Part shown: positions 8,666 through 17,640 of the stretch, piece after piece
Layout: each line of letters opens with the position of its first letter
Position numbering within the stretch: the first letter of the stretch is position 1
Assembly (NCBI RefSeq): GCF_900129215.1
Contig: NZ_FQUQ01000001.1
Coordinates: 1,364,001 to 1,428,000, forward strand
Direction of reading: 5' to 3'
DNA length: 64,000 nt
From: Pedobacter caeni
GTDB lineage: Bacteria; Bacteroidota; Bacteroidia; Sphingobacteriales; Sphingobacteriaceae
Notes under the pieces: generated by a model
What the model was told of the DNA's origin: nothing
The model's input: the letters and a program-made list of their open reading frames with translations, nothing else
The model's database searches: none
Position numbers and translations under genes: made by a program

Positions 8666-9625
8666 ATGAAAGCATTAACATTATCAGCATTCGGAAGTTC
8701 CGATGTACTTGAATATAAAGAAATCAGCGCCCCTGAATTAAAAAAAGGAGAGATACTGGTAGAAATGAAGGCCATAGGGCTGAATTTTGCCGATCTTATG
8801 CGAAGGAACGGAACCTATCCGATGAACGGCAATGCGCCTTACATCAATGGCTTTGAGGGCGCAGGAATTGTAAAGGATAACCACCATCATCCTGAGTTTA
8901 AAGTTGGCGACAGGGTTGCTTTTGCCGATGTTCCATCAGCCAATGCAGAATTGGTTGCAGTCCCAATGGAGCATCTGATTCCCCTACCTGATGAAATCAG
9001 CTTTGAAACTGCGGCTTCTATTATGCTGCAAGGCCTGACCGCTCATTATCTTACCGCCGATAGTCATCAGATAAAACCTGGCGAAACGGTTCTTATTCAT
9101 GCAGCAGCAGGTGGTGTTGGACAATTGCTCATTCAGGTCTGTAAAATGCTGGGCGCTACAGTAATTGGTCTGACCTCTTCCGGCGAAAAGAAAGAAGTGG
9201 CACTCTCCTTAGGTGCAGATGCTGTATTTCTATATGATGAAGACTGGAAAACAAAAGTTTCAGAGATCTGTCCGGATGGTGTGGATGTGGTATATGAAAG
9301 TATAGGAACCACCATGGAAGGGAGTATTGCCGTCACAAAAGTCCGGGGTAAAATCGTTCTCTTTGGCCTGGCTGGTGGCAAACTGGAACTGGGCAATCCA
9401 TTATGGATCATCGCACATTCTAAAACAATTACCGGAGGTGATTTGTGGAATTACCTTACGTCCAGAGCGGAAAGGATAAAAAGGTCAGCCCACTTTTTTG
9501 AATGGATCATTTCCGGAAAAATAAAGGTCTCTCCACCAACAATTTTCAGGCTTTCGGAGGGTAAGCAAGCCCATGACCTGATGGAGGGAAGAAAAAGTAC
9601 CGGGAAGATTCTAATGGTTCCTTAA
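8666..9625 (+). CDS. Quinone oxidoreductase-like zinc-binding-type dehydrogenase
   Basis: Medium-chain dehydrogenase/reductase of the NADPH:quinone oxidoreductase group, 319 residues. The GroES-like N-terminal domain has GLNFADLMRRNGTYP and GFEGAGIV. The Rossmann part has the signature VLIHAAAGGVGQLLIQVCKMLGA (GxGGVG), and GLTSSGEKKEVALSLGAD follows. The zinc-ligand Cys residues of true alcohol dehydrogenases are missing, as is usual for QOR members. It probably uses NADPH to reduce quinones or alpha,beta-unsaturated carbonyls in the cytoplasm. Monocistronic, divergent from the TonB receptor. Confidence 0.88.
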   Translation: MKALTLSAFGSSDVLEYKEISAPELKKGEILVEMKAIGLNFADLMRRNGTYPMNGNAPYINGFEGAGIVKDNHHHPEFKVGDRVAFADVPSANAELVAVPMEHLIPLPDEISFETAASIMLQGLTAHYLTADSHQIKPGETVLIHAAAGGVGQLLIQVCKMLGATVIGLTSSGEKKEVALSLGADAVFLYDEDWKTKVSEICPDGVDVVYESIGTTMEGSIAVTKVRGKIVLFGLAGGKLELGNPLWIIAHSKTITGGDLWNYLTSRAERIKRSAHFFEWIISGKIKVSPPTIFRLSEGKQAHDLMEGRKSTGKILMVP

Positions 9626-9814
9626 ATCCCGGAACACTGCCATGCCTCCTACTACCGCAAGGATCAGCAAAGCGATATGAAATTACGCTAAATTCAAACC
9701 TTTTTCATTTAAATAACGTGTTTATCTTACATAACATCATGCAGATTGTAAAACTTTAATATATTTGTTTAAACCGGGAACTTGTTTTAAACCTGAAAAC
9801 CAAATTTAATTATT

Positions 9815-11227
9815 ATGATTTTGCTCTTTAGTGATAAACAAGAAAAAGCCCTCCGCTATATTTGGGTATTAGGAATCATCGTTGCATTTCTTCAAATCAG
9901 CAATTATTTTGTAAACGGCTACGGACCGGACAATACTTTTTATACTTACCTATGGTATAGCTCCAACTGGTTCCTGCAAAGTCTGCTTTTTGCCTGGTAT
10001 TTTTACAGGAATAAATTGATTGCTAAAGGGCTGATTTTACAACTCCTCTTTATGCCCTATTATATTTTCCAGGCAGATTGGTCCCTCTTTATTGATTACC
10101 ATTTTCCCATAGACAATAGTCCCAACATTTATAGTGTGATCAGGTTTATCACCTTTTTTATTCCGCTCATCTGTTTTGCCGTCTTTTACTATACATCTGA
10201 AGGGAGACCGGAAGGAGTCTCCAGACTGAAAGGTCTGATTGTACCGTTCTTAAGTGTGATGGTTTTCAGTTATGGAGTAAGTTCTGACCCCAATACACTA
10301 TACAGTTATATTGGAAGGATTGGCACCGAATCCTTATATGTTAAAGACATTATCGTTTCTATCATCTTCCTGCTGATTACCTTTAAATCCATTGGTGCCC
10401 TGATCGCTTTCATGTATCTTTCCAACCGGATTTATGCTGTTAAAAAGTTATTCTCCCCGATTGAAGTTCAGCCCATTTCAAATCAGTTCTTTAAATGGGG
10501 TTTTATGATCAGTTACACGATCTTCTTGCTCAGCATTATAGATATGGGTGCTTCCATATTTTCCATATCGTTTTCTTCCTCGTCCTCAAAACCAACCACC
10601 ATCACCTATATTTTATCCTATCTGATGATATTGCTGATCAGTGGAAGATTTTTTGCCATTCTGCTTCAATACAGAAACTACACCTTACAAAAATATTTAG
10701 GGGTTTTAAATGCAATATCAATCATACCTGTTTTAAATCTGATCTCTCTTTTTACCCTGCTTTTTGTAAAAAAGAGTGTCCTGCCAATCGGCACTTACAT
10801 TCAGCATCTAAAAAGAAAGCGGTATATTCATTTGATCATCTATTCGGTTCTGTTAACCCTTTATATCCTTTATAAATATTATGGAGATCCTGAGGGATAC
10901 CGTCAGGCTGCTGTACTCTACAAGATACCAGTATTTATTGTTGCAGTTGTTTTGCTGAGCAGGTATAAAATCAGCACCTTAATCGTGCCGTTCATCATCA
11001 TCTTATTCCTTTACTACCAAGATGTTACCGATTTCTTTAATTTTACAAAAGGCCTCGTTTTCTTTTTTATGGAAAAGGTATTCTCTCTTTTTTTATGGCT
11101 GGGAAGTATAGCCATGTTCATGCTTTCTTATGTGGTCCATTATATTCTTCACAAATCTTTCTATACGGAGTATTTCGAGGAAAAAGATGAAGAAGCTTTT
11201 GAGCAGCATATTGAAAAATTCAACTAA
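9815..11227 (+). CDS. Polytopic membrane protein, unknown function
   Basis: Unrecognised integral membrane protein of 470 residues. About eleven to thirteen hydrophobic helices can be counted, spread over the whole length, with short loops rich in Lys/Arg or Tyr. There is no signal peptide and no soluble domain except a C-terminal acidic tail (YFEEKDEEAFEQHIEKFN). A TATATTTG box at 9760-9767 fits a Bacteroidota -7 promoter element. It converges on the lipoprotein pair at 11256. Function cannot be inferred. Confidence 0.8.
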   Translation: MILLFSDKQEKALRYIWVLGIIVAFLQISNYFVNGYGPDNTFYTYLWYSSNWFLQSLLFAWYFYRNKLIAKGLILQLLFMPYYIFQADWSLFIDYHFPIDNSPNIYSVIRFITFFIPLICFAVFYYTSEGRPEGVSRLKGLIVPFLSVMVFSYGVSSDPNTLYSYIGRIGTESLYVKDIIVSIIFLLITFKSIGALIAFMYLSNRIYAVKKLFSPIEVQPISNQFFKWGFMISYTIFLLSIIDMGASIFSISFSSSSSKPTTITYILSYLMILLISGRFFAILLQYRNYTLQKYLGVLNAISIIPVLNLISLFTLLFVKKSVLPIGTYIQHLKRKRYIHLIIYSVLLTLYILYKYYGDPEGYRQAAVLYKIPVFIVAVVLLSRYKISTLIVPFIIILFLYYQDVTDFFNFTKGLVFFFMEKVFSLFLWLGSIAMFMLSYVVHYILHKSFYTEYFEEKDEEAFEQHIEKFN

Positions 11228-11255
11228 CATCAAAGGGCGGGTAGGGATACCTGCT

Positions 11256-11753
11256 TTATAGTTTTCTCAATATGATGGAGAATCCTTTATTATGACTGTT
11301 AATGTCCAGCTTCAGTTTAAAATCAAAATTATATTTGCCATCCTTTGGCACAATAAAATCAGCATTGTCCAATTCGAATGTACGTTTTGAATAGTAGGCC
11401 GTCGAATCTTTTTCCACACCGTCTGAATCCCCTCCACCCAATACCTCATAAGCTTCGGTGCTGCGCTCCGAATTGATGGCATGCCTGCCTTTAAGCACTT
11501 TTAAACTATCTGACCATACAGATTTTCCTTCATTTTCTACATTGACCCGGACCTTAAAATCCGGTAATACCTCATCATCATTCAGCGTTAATTTTGACCA
11601 GATCACCACCTTATCTCCTTTTTTCAAGTCAATATTCTCGGCCGATGAGATTTCCCCCGCCTGCAAAGGAAGCTCAATGATATTCTCTCCTACCGGATTG
11701 CAGGAAGCAAGCGCTAAAAGCAACAAACAGGGAACTATATAATATTTAAACAT
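11256..11753 (-). CDS. Lipoprotein, unknown function
   Basis: Predicted lipoprotein, 165 residues. It has a lipobox-type signal (VPCLLLLALASC, Cys at 18). The mature part is beta-rich: VVIWSKLTLNDDEVLPDFKVRVNVEN, then FELDNADFIVPKDGKYNFDFKLKLD, compatible with a single beta-sandwich domain. It lies 21 bases after the 396-residue lipoprotein gene and is probably co-transcribed, so the two may act together in the periplasm. No known family recognised. Confidence 0.72.
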   Translation of the reverse strand: MFKYYIVPCLLLLALASCNPVGENIIELPLQAGEISSAENIDLKKGDKVVIWSKLTLNDDEVLPDFKVRVNVENEGKSVWSDSLKVLKGRHAINSERSTEAYEVLGGGDSDGVEKDSTAYYSKRTFELDNADFIVPKDGKYNFDFKLKLDINSHNKGFSIILRKL

Positions 11754-11774
11754 GAGTTTATTTTTAGGTGGTTC

Positions 11775-12965
11775 TTATTTCGATTTAATGGATAAAGTGT
11801 GGTGCTTAGCAAAATAGCTGAACATTTTCACAAACAGATCGGATTCGGTATCCCCGATATCATCTATCTTACTTTTTAGCACAAAGCTTTTATTGTTATA
11901 GTCTATGGGGCAAACAATTTGTACGGAATGGGGGCCAAAACGGCCTTCTCTTAGCATGCTCCTTGAGCCAATAATATAACAAAGTCCATCTTGTCTTATT
12001 GTAAAGAGCGCTTTGTTGTTTACGTCGATCACATTCCGCTGCTCATAATCGTTACTGAATTCACTTACCTTATTTACTTTAACCCCATCCATCTGTTTTT
12101 GAAAATGCAGTCGCTGAGGCGCGTCAAGCCGGAATAATTCCACAAAAGTATGGTCTACATGATCGGCATTTGGGAAAACACTCTCCCCTTCGTCTAAGAA
12201 GAATTTAAGCTCTTTTCCTAATTTTTTAAACACCCCGACCGCCATATTAACCTCAAGTACAGGTAGGTTGCGTACATAATCCTCCCATGAACTGAACTTC
12301 ACATTGTCCGCGCTTTTGCTGGTTAAATTTTTAGCGTTCCTGATCAGATGATAAAAGAGGTTTACTTTTTGGTCTTTTGGCAACTCATGGGTCCAGCTCA
12401 TTTCGGCCCTGTAATAAATATAACTTTTATTCGCCTGATCATATTCCAGATGAATGGCCACGAAGTTATTATCCTCATCAAAAACAATACTATTTTCATC
12501 CTGGAAATAAACCGTTTCAAGATCTTCGTAACTTGATTTTATGTCGTCCAGGGTTATTAATTTAGCATCCGTTTCGGGAATGATCAATATCGTCTGATCA
12601 TATAATCTCAGTGCTTTAGAAAAGGTACTTGCCAATGTAATCACCCGGATACTGTCCTTTACTTTTGCCAGCTCCAGTTTGCCAAGCTTATCCTCTCCGT
12701 AGTTTTCCGGCGCTTCCTTTTCAAGCTTAAAATTATAATAATCGGGGATCCTGAGCTGATACTGTTTGTCAATTGTAATTGTCCTGTGAGGGAGTTTCAG
12801 GCCCATGACCTTCTTCATTTCTGCCTTATCATCTGCTTCCGAAATAACTGTTTCCTCTACAGACTCCCCTACCTTTTCTTCCCTGACCACCCTTCTGCAA
12901 CCGGAACCGATCAAAACCAGTAAGATCAGGCTCATCCAAAGACGCTCCTTTACAGAAAAGTTCAT
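11775..12965 (-). CDS. Large lipoprotein, unknown function
   Basis: Predicted lipoprotein of about 396 residues. The ATG at 12965 gives a proper signal peptide (MSLILLVLIGSGC) with Cys at about 23; ATGs at 12992 and 12998 would only add charged residues in front. A Glu/Val-rich linker follows. The mature domain alternates helices and strands with several aromatic residues and no motif I recognise. First gene of a two-gene unit with the 165-residue lipoprotein. Confidence 0.7.
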   Translation of the reverse strand: MNFSVKERLWMSLILLVLIGSGCRRVVREEKVGESVEETVISEADDKAEMKKVMGLKLPHRTITIDKQYQLRIPDYYNFKLEKEAPENYGEDKLGKLELAKVKDSIRVITLASTFSKALRLYDQTILIIPETDAKLITLDDIKSSYEDLETVYFQDENSIVFDEDNNFVAIHLEYDQANKSYIYYRAEMSWTHELPKDQKVNLFYHLIRNAKNLTSKSADNVKFSSWEDYVRNLPVLEVNMAVGVFKKLGKELKFFLDEGESVFPNADHVDHTFVELFRLDAPQRLHFQKQMDGVKVNKVSEFSNDYEQRNVIDVNNKALFTIRQDGLCYIIGSRSMLREGRFGPHSVQIVCPIDYNNKSFVLKSKIDDIGDTESDLFVKMFSYFAKHHTLSIKSK

Positions 12966-13137
12966 ACTTTTTAAATCAAGGCGAAAATTCATAGACATGG
13001 TATTTTGCTTATTTATACCAAATATATAATTTAACCTGTCAATTATTCCTTATTGTTTATCTCAATTAAAAAAATAAGGAGTAAATCAAGCAAATATTAT
13101 AAGAAAATCCGGGGAACTGAGTTTGGTAGCGCTTGGG

Positions 13138-14280
13138 TTAAATAGCGTATAAGCTAAAACATCCGTAATCTGTTCTGACACCAAGAAGATCTCCTATAAA
13201 TTTGATTTTAGCTGTTTTCACACAGTGGTCTATCGCAAAACTATACAGGAGTTTTTTCTGTTTAAAATCGTAGACATAAGCCCTGGTTCTCTGTAGGAGT
13301 ACCAATCTGGACTGATCGTTATTCAAACAGAAAGCTTTGACCTCTTTGCTGTATTCTGGTATTTCCAGACTTTCAAAAGCCTGCTCCTGGCCTGTGCTCA
13401 GGTCAAAGTAACGGAGCCCGCGGCTACCATATAACGCTCTGATTATCAATAGCTGATCCTCATGAGCGAATTCCATCTGATCAACCCTCTCGAAATCACC
13501 GGTGATTTTACGGATGATTTGTCCATCCTTGCTGCTGATGAGTTCTATTTCTCCTTCTTTATGGTAAAAGGCCATCTGCTCCCCGCTTTTTGACAACCGG
13601 GCACAAAAGGGTATACTTCCCATGATCGTCTCGATCGTGTATTCCTGTTCCAGTAATACGTTGTTTTGAGGGTCAGTCAGGAAAAGTGTCTCCCGGGTGG
13701 CAAATGCCGTTTTTCCTCCCCGGATGGAAATGAAACTGGTCCGGCCGTTCTCTCCTTTGATCAGTTGCCGGAATGTTTTGCCGGAAAGGGTATATTCAAA
13801 AATATAGTGGTCAAGATCCAGGAGCAACAGGTTTGAAATGGGGCTATACTGCATGTCCCAGGCCAGGATTTTAGGGAGTAGTATCGTTTCCAACAGGTTT
13901 CCTTCCGTATCGATGCGTACCATGAAATCCTGCTGATCTGTTGGATTATTGAAATGACCATGCTTGTATACATAAATCCCATCTGGTGTATGTTCAAAAG
14001 CCAGGCTTCCGGTATAACCAGAGCCAACGAAATAATGTAAGCCCGCTTCGCCAGCTGCAGGCTGGTCATTTTTGAGGACGTATCCTTTTTTCAGCAACTC
14101 CCAGGCTTTTTTCAGCGCTTGTCGGGATGCTTCTTCTACTGAAGGAAACGCTTTCTCCGTGGTTTTTAGTTTATCAGGTTTACCCTGCGTGGAAATCAAT
14201 ACCTTGTCATTCAGAGAAAGGTTAAAAATCTTACCGGTACTATTTTCCCGTAAAGTATAAGTATTTGTTTTAGCAGTCAT
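13138..14280 (-). CDS. Beta-propeller (WD40-like) protein
   Basis: Cytoplasmic protein of 380 residues, no signal peptide. An N-terminal segment (about 1-65) contains a TTEKAFPSVEEASRQALKKAWELLKKGYV helix like WGR-type or SSGR domains. From about 70 on there are seven or so repeats of four short strands (for example GSGYTGSLAFEHTPDGIYVYKHG, QMAFYHKEGEIELISSKDGQIIRKI), the pattern of a beta-propeller. The start overlaps the stop of the DUF6265 gene by one base (TAATG), so it is translationally coupled as the last gene of the ASCH/immunity operon. Probably a binding scaffold; partner unknown. Confidence 0.7.
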   Translation of the reverse strand: MTAKTNTYTLRENSTGKIFNLSLNDKVLISTQGKPDKLKTTEKAFPSVEEASRQALKKAWELLKKGYVLKNDQPAAGEAGLHYFVGSGYTGSLAFEHTPDGIYVYKHGHFNNPTDQQDFMVRIDTEGNLLETILLPKILAWDMQYSPISNLLLLDLDHYIFEYTLSGKTFRQLIKGENGRTSFISIRGGKTAFATRETLFLTDPQNNVLLEQEYTIETIMGSIPFCARLSKSGEQMAFYHKEGEIELISSKDGQIIRKITGDFERVDQMEFAHEDQLLIIRALYGSRGLRYFDLSTGQEQAFESLEIPEYSKEVKAFCLNNDQSRLVLLQRTRAYVYDFKQKKLLYSFAIDHCVKTAKIKFIGDLLGVRTDYGCFSLYAI

Positions 14281-14717
14281 TATTTCAGTTTTCCCATTTT
14301 ATAAGCATAACCTTTATCGTTCTCTCCCAGGACTTCCACAAAGATTGTGGTGTCATTTAGTTTTGTGTACTGGATCTTTTTAGGAAAATCATGGTCTGAA
14401 TTTTCAAAAGAATATTTGTTTTTGAGGTTTTTATTCAGCTCAAATTCAATCACCTGTGCATTGTTCTGGTTCAGCACCCTGGCCTGATAAACCACTTTGT
14501 TGTTCAGGTGTCTGATCTGCAACTCTTCTGTGATGATCTTTTTACCTGCTTTAATTTTGTAAGAATTACCTTTCAATTGATCATCCCCTGTTCTTTTCCA
14601 GCTTTCATAGCTTTCTTTATTTTCTGCTTTCCAGGTGCCCTCCAGAAAATGGAGGTCGGTATTGGTCTGAGCAAACAGGAATGGAAACAGGATCAATAAG
14701 CTGATTAAAGTTTTCAT
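14280..14717 (-). CDS. DUF6265 family secreted protein
   Basis: Exported protein of 145 residues with a signal peptide (SLLILFPFLFAQT) and a lipocalin-like body that begins LHFLEGTWKAENKESYESWKR and has FENSDHDFPKKIQYTKLND near the end, features of DUF6265. Members are small secreted or periplasmic proteins of unknown function, frequent in Bacteroidota. It sits between a possible immunity gene (17 bases upstream) and the propeller gene (1-base overlap), all on one transcript. Confidence 0.82.
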   Translation of the reverse strand: MKTLISLLILFPFLFAQTNTDLHFLEGTWKAENKESYESWKRTGDDQLKGNSYKIKAGKKIITEELQIRHLNNKVVYQARVLNQNNAQVIEFELNKNLKNKYSFENSDHDFPKKIQYTKLNDTTIFVEVLGENDKGYAYKMGKLK

Positions 14718-14734
14718 AGGTTTAGATTTTAGGG

Positions 14735-15415
14735 TTATGATGGTCTCATGGCGAGTTTGATCACCTCATTCACCATGATGATCTCCTCTTCATTATTTTT
14801 AGGATTTCTTTCGGAATGGTTGCGCTTGCAGCATGTCCCGAGTTTAGGATCTTCGAAAAACATTTCAGCATCATCTTCATCAAATACGACATGATTGCTT
14901 AAATACATGGCTATTATGGGATGATGTTCTGCTTTAAATGCCGTAATTTTCAAACGCTGTTCAATTTCATTTCTAATCATTTCCTTTTCATCTGCGGCTC
15001 CCACCACTAAAGTAAGCAACAGGAAAAACAGCAAGCCGGAACTTTCGCGATTTTCGATGATCTGCAAAAACTCGGTCCACTTTAATAAGGAAAGACGGAA
15101 ATGCCCGCCTGTATTCCCTAAATAGACCTCATTAAAGAAAAAGATCGTTTCATAAGGATGGTATTCTACAAATAAAGTAACCGCTTCATTGATCTCCAGC
15201 TGTAAAGTTGTGCCATTCCAGTCTTGTGCATCATTTCCATTGTGGTGCTTAGCTTCACCGGTGAGCTCTGTTTGCCATTCCTGATCAGGCATTTGATAGT
15301 GATCTGATATGAACTCATCTAACATACTTTCCGTTTCATGATCGGAGGCAAAGGGATAGCTCATCAGGAGGTAGATGCAGAAATTAAGATCAGATGGTAA
15401 AAATTCTATTTTCAT
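14735..15415 (-). CDS. Possible immunity protein (Imm19-like)
   Basis: Cytoplasmic protein of 226 residues. The central segment VTLFVEYHPYETIFFFNEVYLGNTGGHF, followed by LSLLKWTEFLQ, resembles what I remember of immunity proteins from polymorphic toxin systems (Imm19 type), but I cannot confirm the family. Near the C-terminus is a CC pair in LGTCCKRNH followed by charged residues. It is separated by five bases from the E9imm-like gene, which itself is a bacteriocin-immunity family, and this context is the stronger argument for an immunity role. Confidence 0.5.
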   Translation of the reverse strand: MKIEFLPSDLNFCIYLLMSYPFASDHETESMLDEFISDHYQMPDQEWQTELTGEAKHHNGNDAQDWNGTTLQLEINEAVTLFVEYHPYETIFFFNEVYLGNTGGHFRLSLLKWTEFLQIIENRESSGLLFFLLLTLVVGAADEKEMIRNEIEQRLKITAFKAEHHPIIAMYLSNHVVFDEDDAEMFFEDPKLGTCCKRNHSERNPKNNEEEIIMVNEVIKLAMRPS

Positions 15416-15420
15416 AAAAA

Positions 15421-15642
15421 TCAGAGTTGAATTGGACGGTATGCCAATGCTTTATCTACAATCTGTGCTGGTGTCAGGTCCTGATGTTCCAGCTCAAAAA
15501 TATAATTTACAGCATCAGGATCCGGCACGTTATCCATAAAGACATCAATCAATTCATCATTTTCCGCTTCGGTATCCCCTTCTCCATTCTGGATCCTTTC
15601 CACCAGGCCGATCAGCTGTTCTTTCGTTAATTTTTCCATCAT
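15421..15642 (-). CDS. Bacteriocin (colicin E9-like) immunity family protein
   Basis: Small acidic protein of 73 residues. LTKEQLIGLVERIQNGEGDTEAENDELIDVF, then VPDPDAVNYIFELEHQDLTPAQIVDKALAYRPI, matches the four-helix colicin/pyocin immunity fold (E9imm-type peptides), in which acidic residues on helices II and III bind a nuclease colicin. Two adjacent ATGs (15642, 15639) are possible starts; a TTG at 15654 is less likely. Five bases separate it from the next gene. No nuclease toxin is encoded nearby, so it is an orphan immunity gene or has another partner (inference). Confidence 0.68.
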   Translation of the reverse strand: MMEKLTKEQLIGLVERIQNGEGDTEAENDELIDVFMDNVPDPDAVNYIFELEHQDLTPAQIVDKALAYRPIQL

Positions 15643-15660
15643 TATCTTTATCAATTGATA

Positions 15661-16236
15661 CTACAAGTTATTTAAATAATGTTCGCCCAGAGGAGAAAGT
15701 GTATAGCCAGGTTCAAAACTAATGGTTAAACCCAGATTTTTAAGCTTTCGCACATTCAATTTAAGCCAGTCCTTTTCTTTACCGGTCAGTAATGCCAGGT
15801 CGGCAGCCCTGAGCTTCGGATTGTTTTTTATCGCATTTAATATTTGAAGTGTCCAGTCTCCCTGTTTACTGAATTTATCCAGCTTTTCTACTTTGGCTTT
15901 TAGCAGGTCAAATTCCGTTTTATCAAGCAGGGTGTTTTCTCTTAATTCCAGACGGGGATCTTCTGATTTATAGCTCAACCGGATGCGATAAATATCGCCG
16001 GAAGTTACCTTATTCAGCAAATCTATCAACAAATTGAGGTTTGAAAAGCCGGCCATTTGGGCTTCCTGTTCCGTTATTTCTAACAATTCGACTCTGGAGA
16101 CCTCCAGCACTTCTATGATTCCCACAGCAGTTTTCATTAGACTGCCTTCTTTCGCGGCCAACTTGTTCCATTTACGGAAGGCCAGAGCAATAGCTCCGGA
16201 TTTTATGCCTTGCAGGTGTTCGATCTTAAATAACAT
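15661..16236 (-). CDS. ASCH domain protein with C-terminal winged helix
   Basis: Cytoplasmic protein of 191 residues with two parts. The first 100 or so (LFKIEHLQGIKSGAIALAFRKW, then VGIIEVLEVSRVELLEITEQEAQMAGF) have the layout of an ASCH domain, a PUA-like RNA-binding fold. The C-terminal part (about 125-190, LQILNAIKNNPKLRAADLALLTG, then LKLNVRKLKNLGLT) reads as a winged helix. This combination suggests nucleic-acid binding, perhaps autoregulation of the operon it heads. It is followed after 18 bases by the E9imm-like gene. Confidence 0.72.
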   Translation of the reverse strand: MLFKIEHLQGIKSGAIALAFRKWNKLAAKEGSLMKTAVGIIEVLEVSRVELLEITEQEAQMAGFSNLNLLIDLLNKVTSGDIYRIRLSYKSEDPRLELRENTLLDKTEFDLLKAKVEKLDKFSKQGDWTLQILNAIKNNPKLRAADLALLTGKEKDWLKLNVRKLKNLGLTISFEPGYTLSPLGEHYLNNL

Positions 16237-16547
16237 CTGGGTGATTTTGTTTCTGAGTGAATTGTTCCTGAGTAATTTTGTCTTAAACTGTTCAGTTCTA
16301 TGACCTGTTTAAGGTATGAATATTAGGTTTTAGAGATATAAATTTCAAAATAGCATGTTTTGATCGCCCGAATAAATATATAGCTCTAAGATAATCCAAA
16401 AACACTACAAGTAAAAAGCCAGTGCGGGAAAAAACTACAAACAATACTGCATGATATATAAAAAAGGTAAAAGCATTGTCTATATTTATTTAAATAAGAA
16501 GCAGCATTTATCTAAAGTAACAAAGCACTGAAAAAACCACCTCATTT
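16237..16547. other. Divergent intergenic region
   Basis: A 311-base AT-rich stretch between the divergent ASCH operon and the NTF2-like gene. It must hold both promoters. I see no coding remnant and no strong repeat in it. Confidence 0.5.
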
Positions 16548-17000
16548 ATGAAATTAATCCCATTATTTATCTTATTTATCGTTCTTGGTTCTTTAAAAGT
16601 TCAGGGCCAGACCGCTCAGGATTCACTTGACATCAAGAGGGTTGCACTTGCTTATATTGAGTCTCAGCACAACCCTAATCCAAAGCAAATGGACGATGCC
16701 CTACATCCACGCGTAGTTAAAAGGTCGGTATTCAAAAATAAAAAAACAAAAAGGGATTACATTTCTGAGTTTTCGGCCGAGAACCTGGTGATTCTTGCAG
16801 AAAGCTATAATACTGCCGGAGATAAGTTCCCAAAAACACCAAGAAAGGACATAAAATTACTGGATATATCGGCCTTGACAGCCTCCGTTAAGCTGATTGC
16901 AGATGAATGGATTGACTATATGCACATCGTGAAGACAAATGGGGAATGGAAAATCATAAATGTGCTTTGGCAGTACAACAAGGTATCAGAGCATCAATAG
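16548..17000 (+). CDS. Lumazine-binding-like (NTF2 fold) secreted protein
   Basis: Exported protein of 150 residues with a signal peptide (IPLFILFIVLGSLKVQGQ). The mature part begins with DSLDIKRVALAYIESQHN and ends with YMHIVKTNGEWKIINVLWQYN, the pattern of the 'putative lumazine-binding' NTF2-like family in which the last strands carry the W-K-I-x-x-V-x-W signature. Members are small periplasmic or cytoplasmic proteins; catalytic role unproven. It converges with the methyltransferase gene, with only seven bases between stops. Confidence 0.82.
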   Translation: MKLIPLFILFIVLGSLKVQGQTAQDSLDIKRVALAYIESQHNPNPKQMDDALHPRVVKRSVFKNKKTKRDYISEFSAENLVILAESYNTAGDKFPKTPRKDIKLLDISALTASVKLIADEWIDYMHIVKTNGEWKIINVLWQYNKVSEHQ

Positions 17001-17007
17001 ACGTTTT

Positions 17008-17625
17008 TTATTGCTGAGTTTTTCCCGTGTTAAGAAATCGGGGGATGAGAAAGGGGGTGTTTTTCTTATATTGGAGATAAGGTGCTCCAAGCCTTAATTC
17101 TACCTCAAATTCCTCAAAATATTTGATATAAAAGAGATGTGCGGGAATAACCATGATCAGACTGAAGAGAAAAAAATAAGTAGACTGAGCAAGCAGTCCC
17201 AGGCCCAATAACATGAGGTAATATCCCAGTGCCATTGGGTTCCGCACCTGATCATATACTCCCCTGATTACGACGTTTCTGGAAAATTTAAATGCCATTG
17301 CTCCGCGGCCAATTTTAGACAATAAGAAGGTAGAAGCCATACAATAATAGGATCCAATGAGCAGAAATAAACTTCCCGGGATCCATAAAAACAGATCATC
17401 CCGCAAGGAAATCAATCCCAGTGTTTCATCCAAATGTAAAAGTCCGGGGGTTAAAAAGCTGATTCCGGCTGGCAGAACAAGGAAAAACCAATAGCAGAAA
17501 TGAACTACTCTGATGGGTAATTTTGCAAATTCTAAATCTGGTTTTCTTCTGATTGCTCTTCCACAGGCAAAAGTAGCCAGGATAAAAATGAGTACTCCGA
17601 TGACCTGGAATGCGATCACAGCCAT
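17008..17625 (-). CDS. Isoprenylcysteine carboxyl methyltransferase-like membrane protein
   Basis: Inner-membrane protein of 205 residues with about five transmembrane helices. The C-terminal half has the ICMT/PEMT signature: GVYDQVRNPMALGYYLMLLGLGLL, a hydrophobic hairpin, then YIKYFEEFEVELRLGAPYLQYKKNTPFLIPR, where the RNP and the E-x-x-L-x-x-x-F/Y elements bind S-adenosylmethionine in relatives. Bacterial homologues methylate small or lipid substrates that are mostly unknown. It lies downstream of the LRR-DUF1963 gene on the same strand, 15 bases apart. Confidence 0.83.
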   Translation of the reverse strand: MAVIAFQVIGVLIFILATFACGRAIRRKPDLEFAKLPIRVVHFCYWFFLVLPAGISFLTPGLLHLDETLGLISLRDDLFLWIPGSLFLLIGSYYCMASTFLLSKIGRGAMAFKFSRNVVIRGVYDQVRNPMALGYYLMLLGLGLLAQSTYFFLFSLIMVIPAHLFYIKYFEEFEVELRLGAPYLQYKKNTPFLIPRFLNTGKTQQ

Positions 17626-17640
17626 AATTCTGACGATTAA

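Noticed and set aside
10495..10875. 126-codon plus-strand frame inside the polytopic membrane protein gene
   Set aside because: It is a shifted frame with His/Phe-rich shadow composition; the main frame is continuous over 470 residues.
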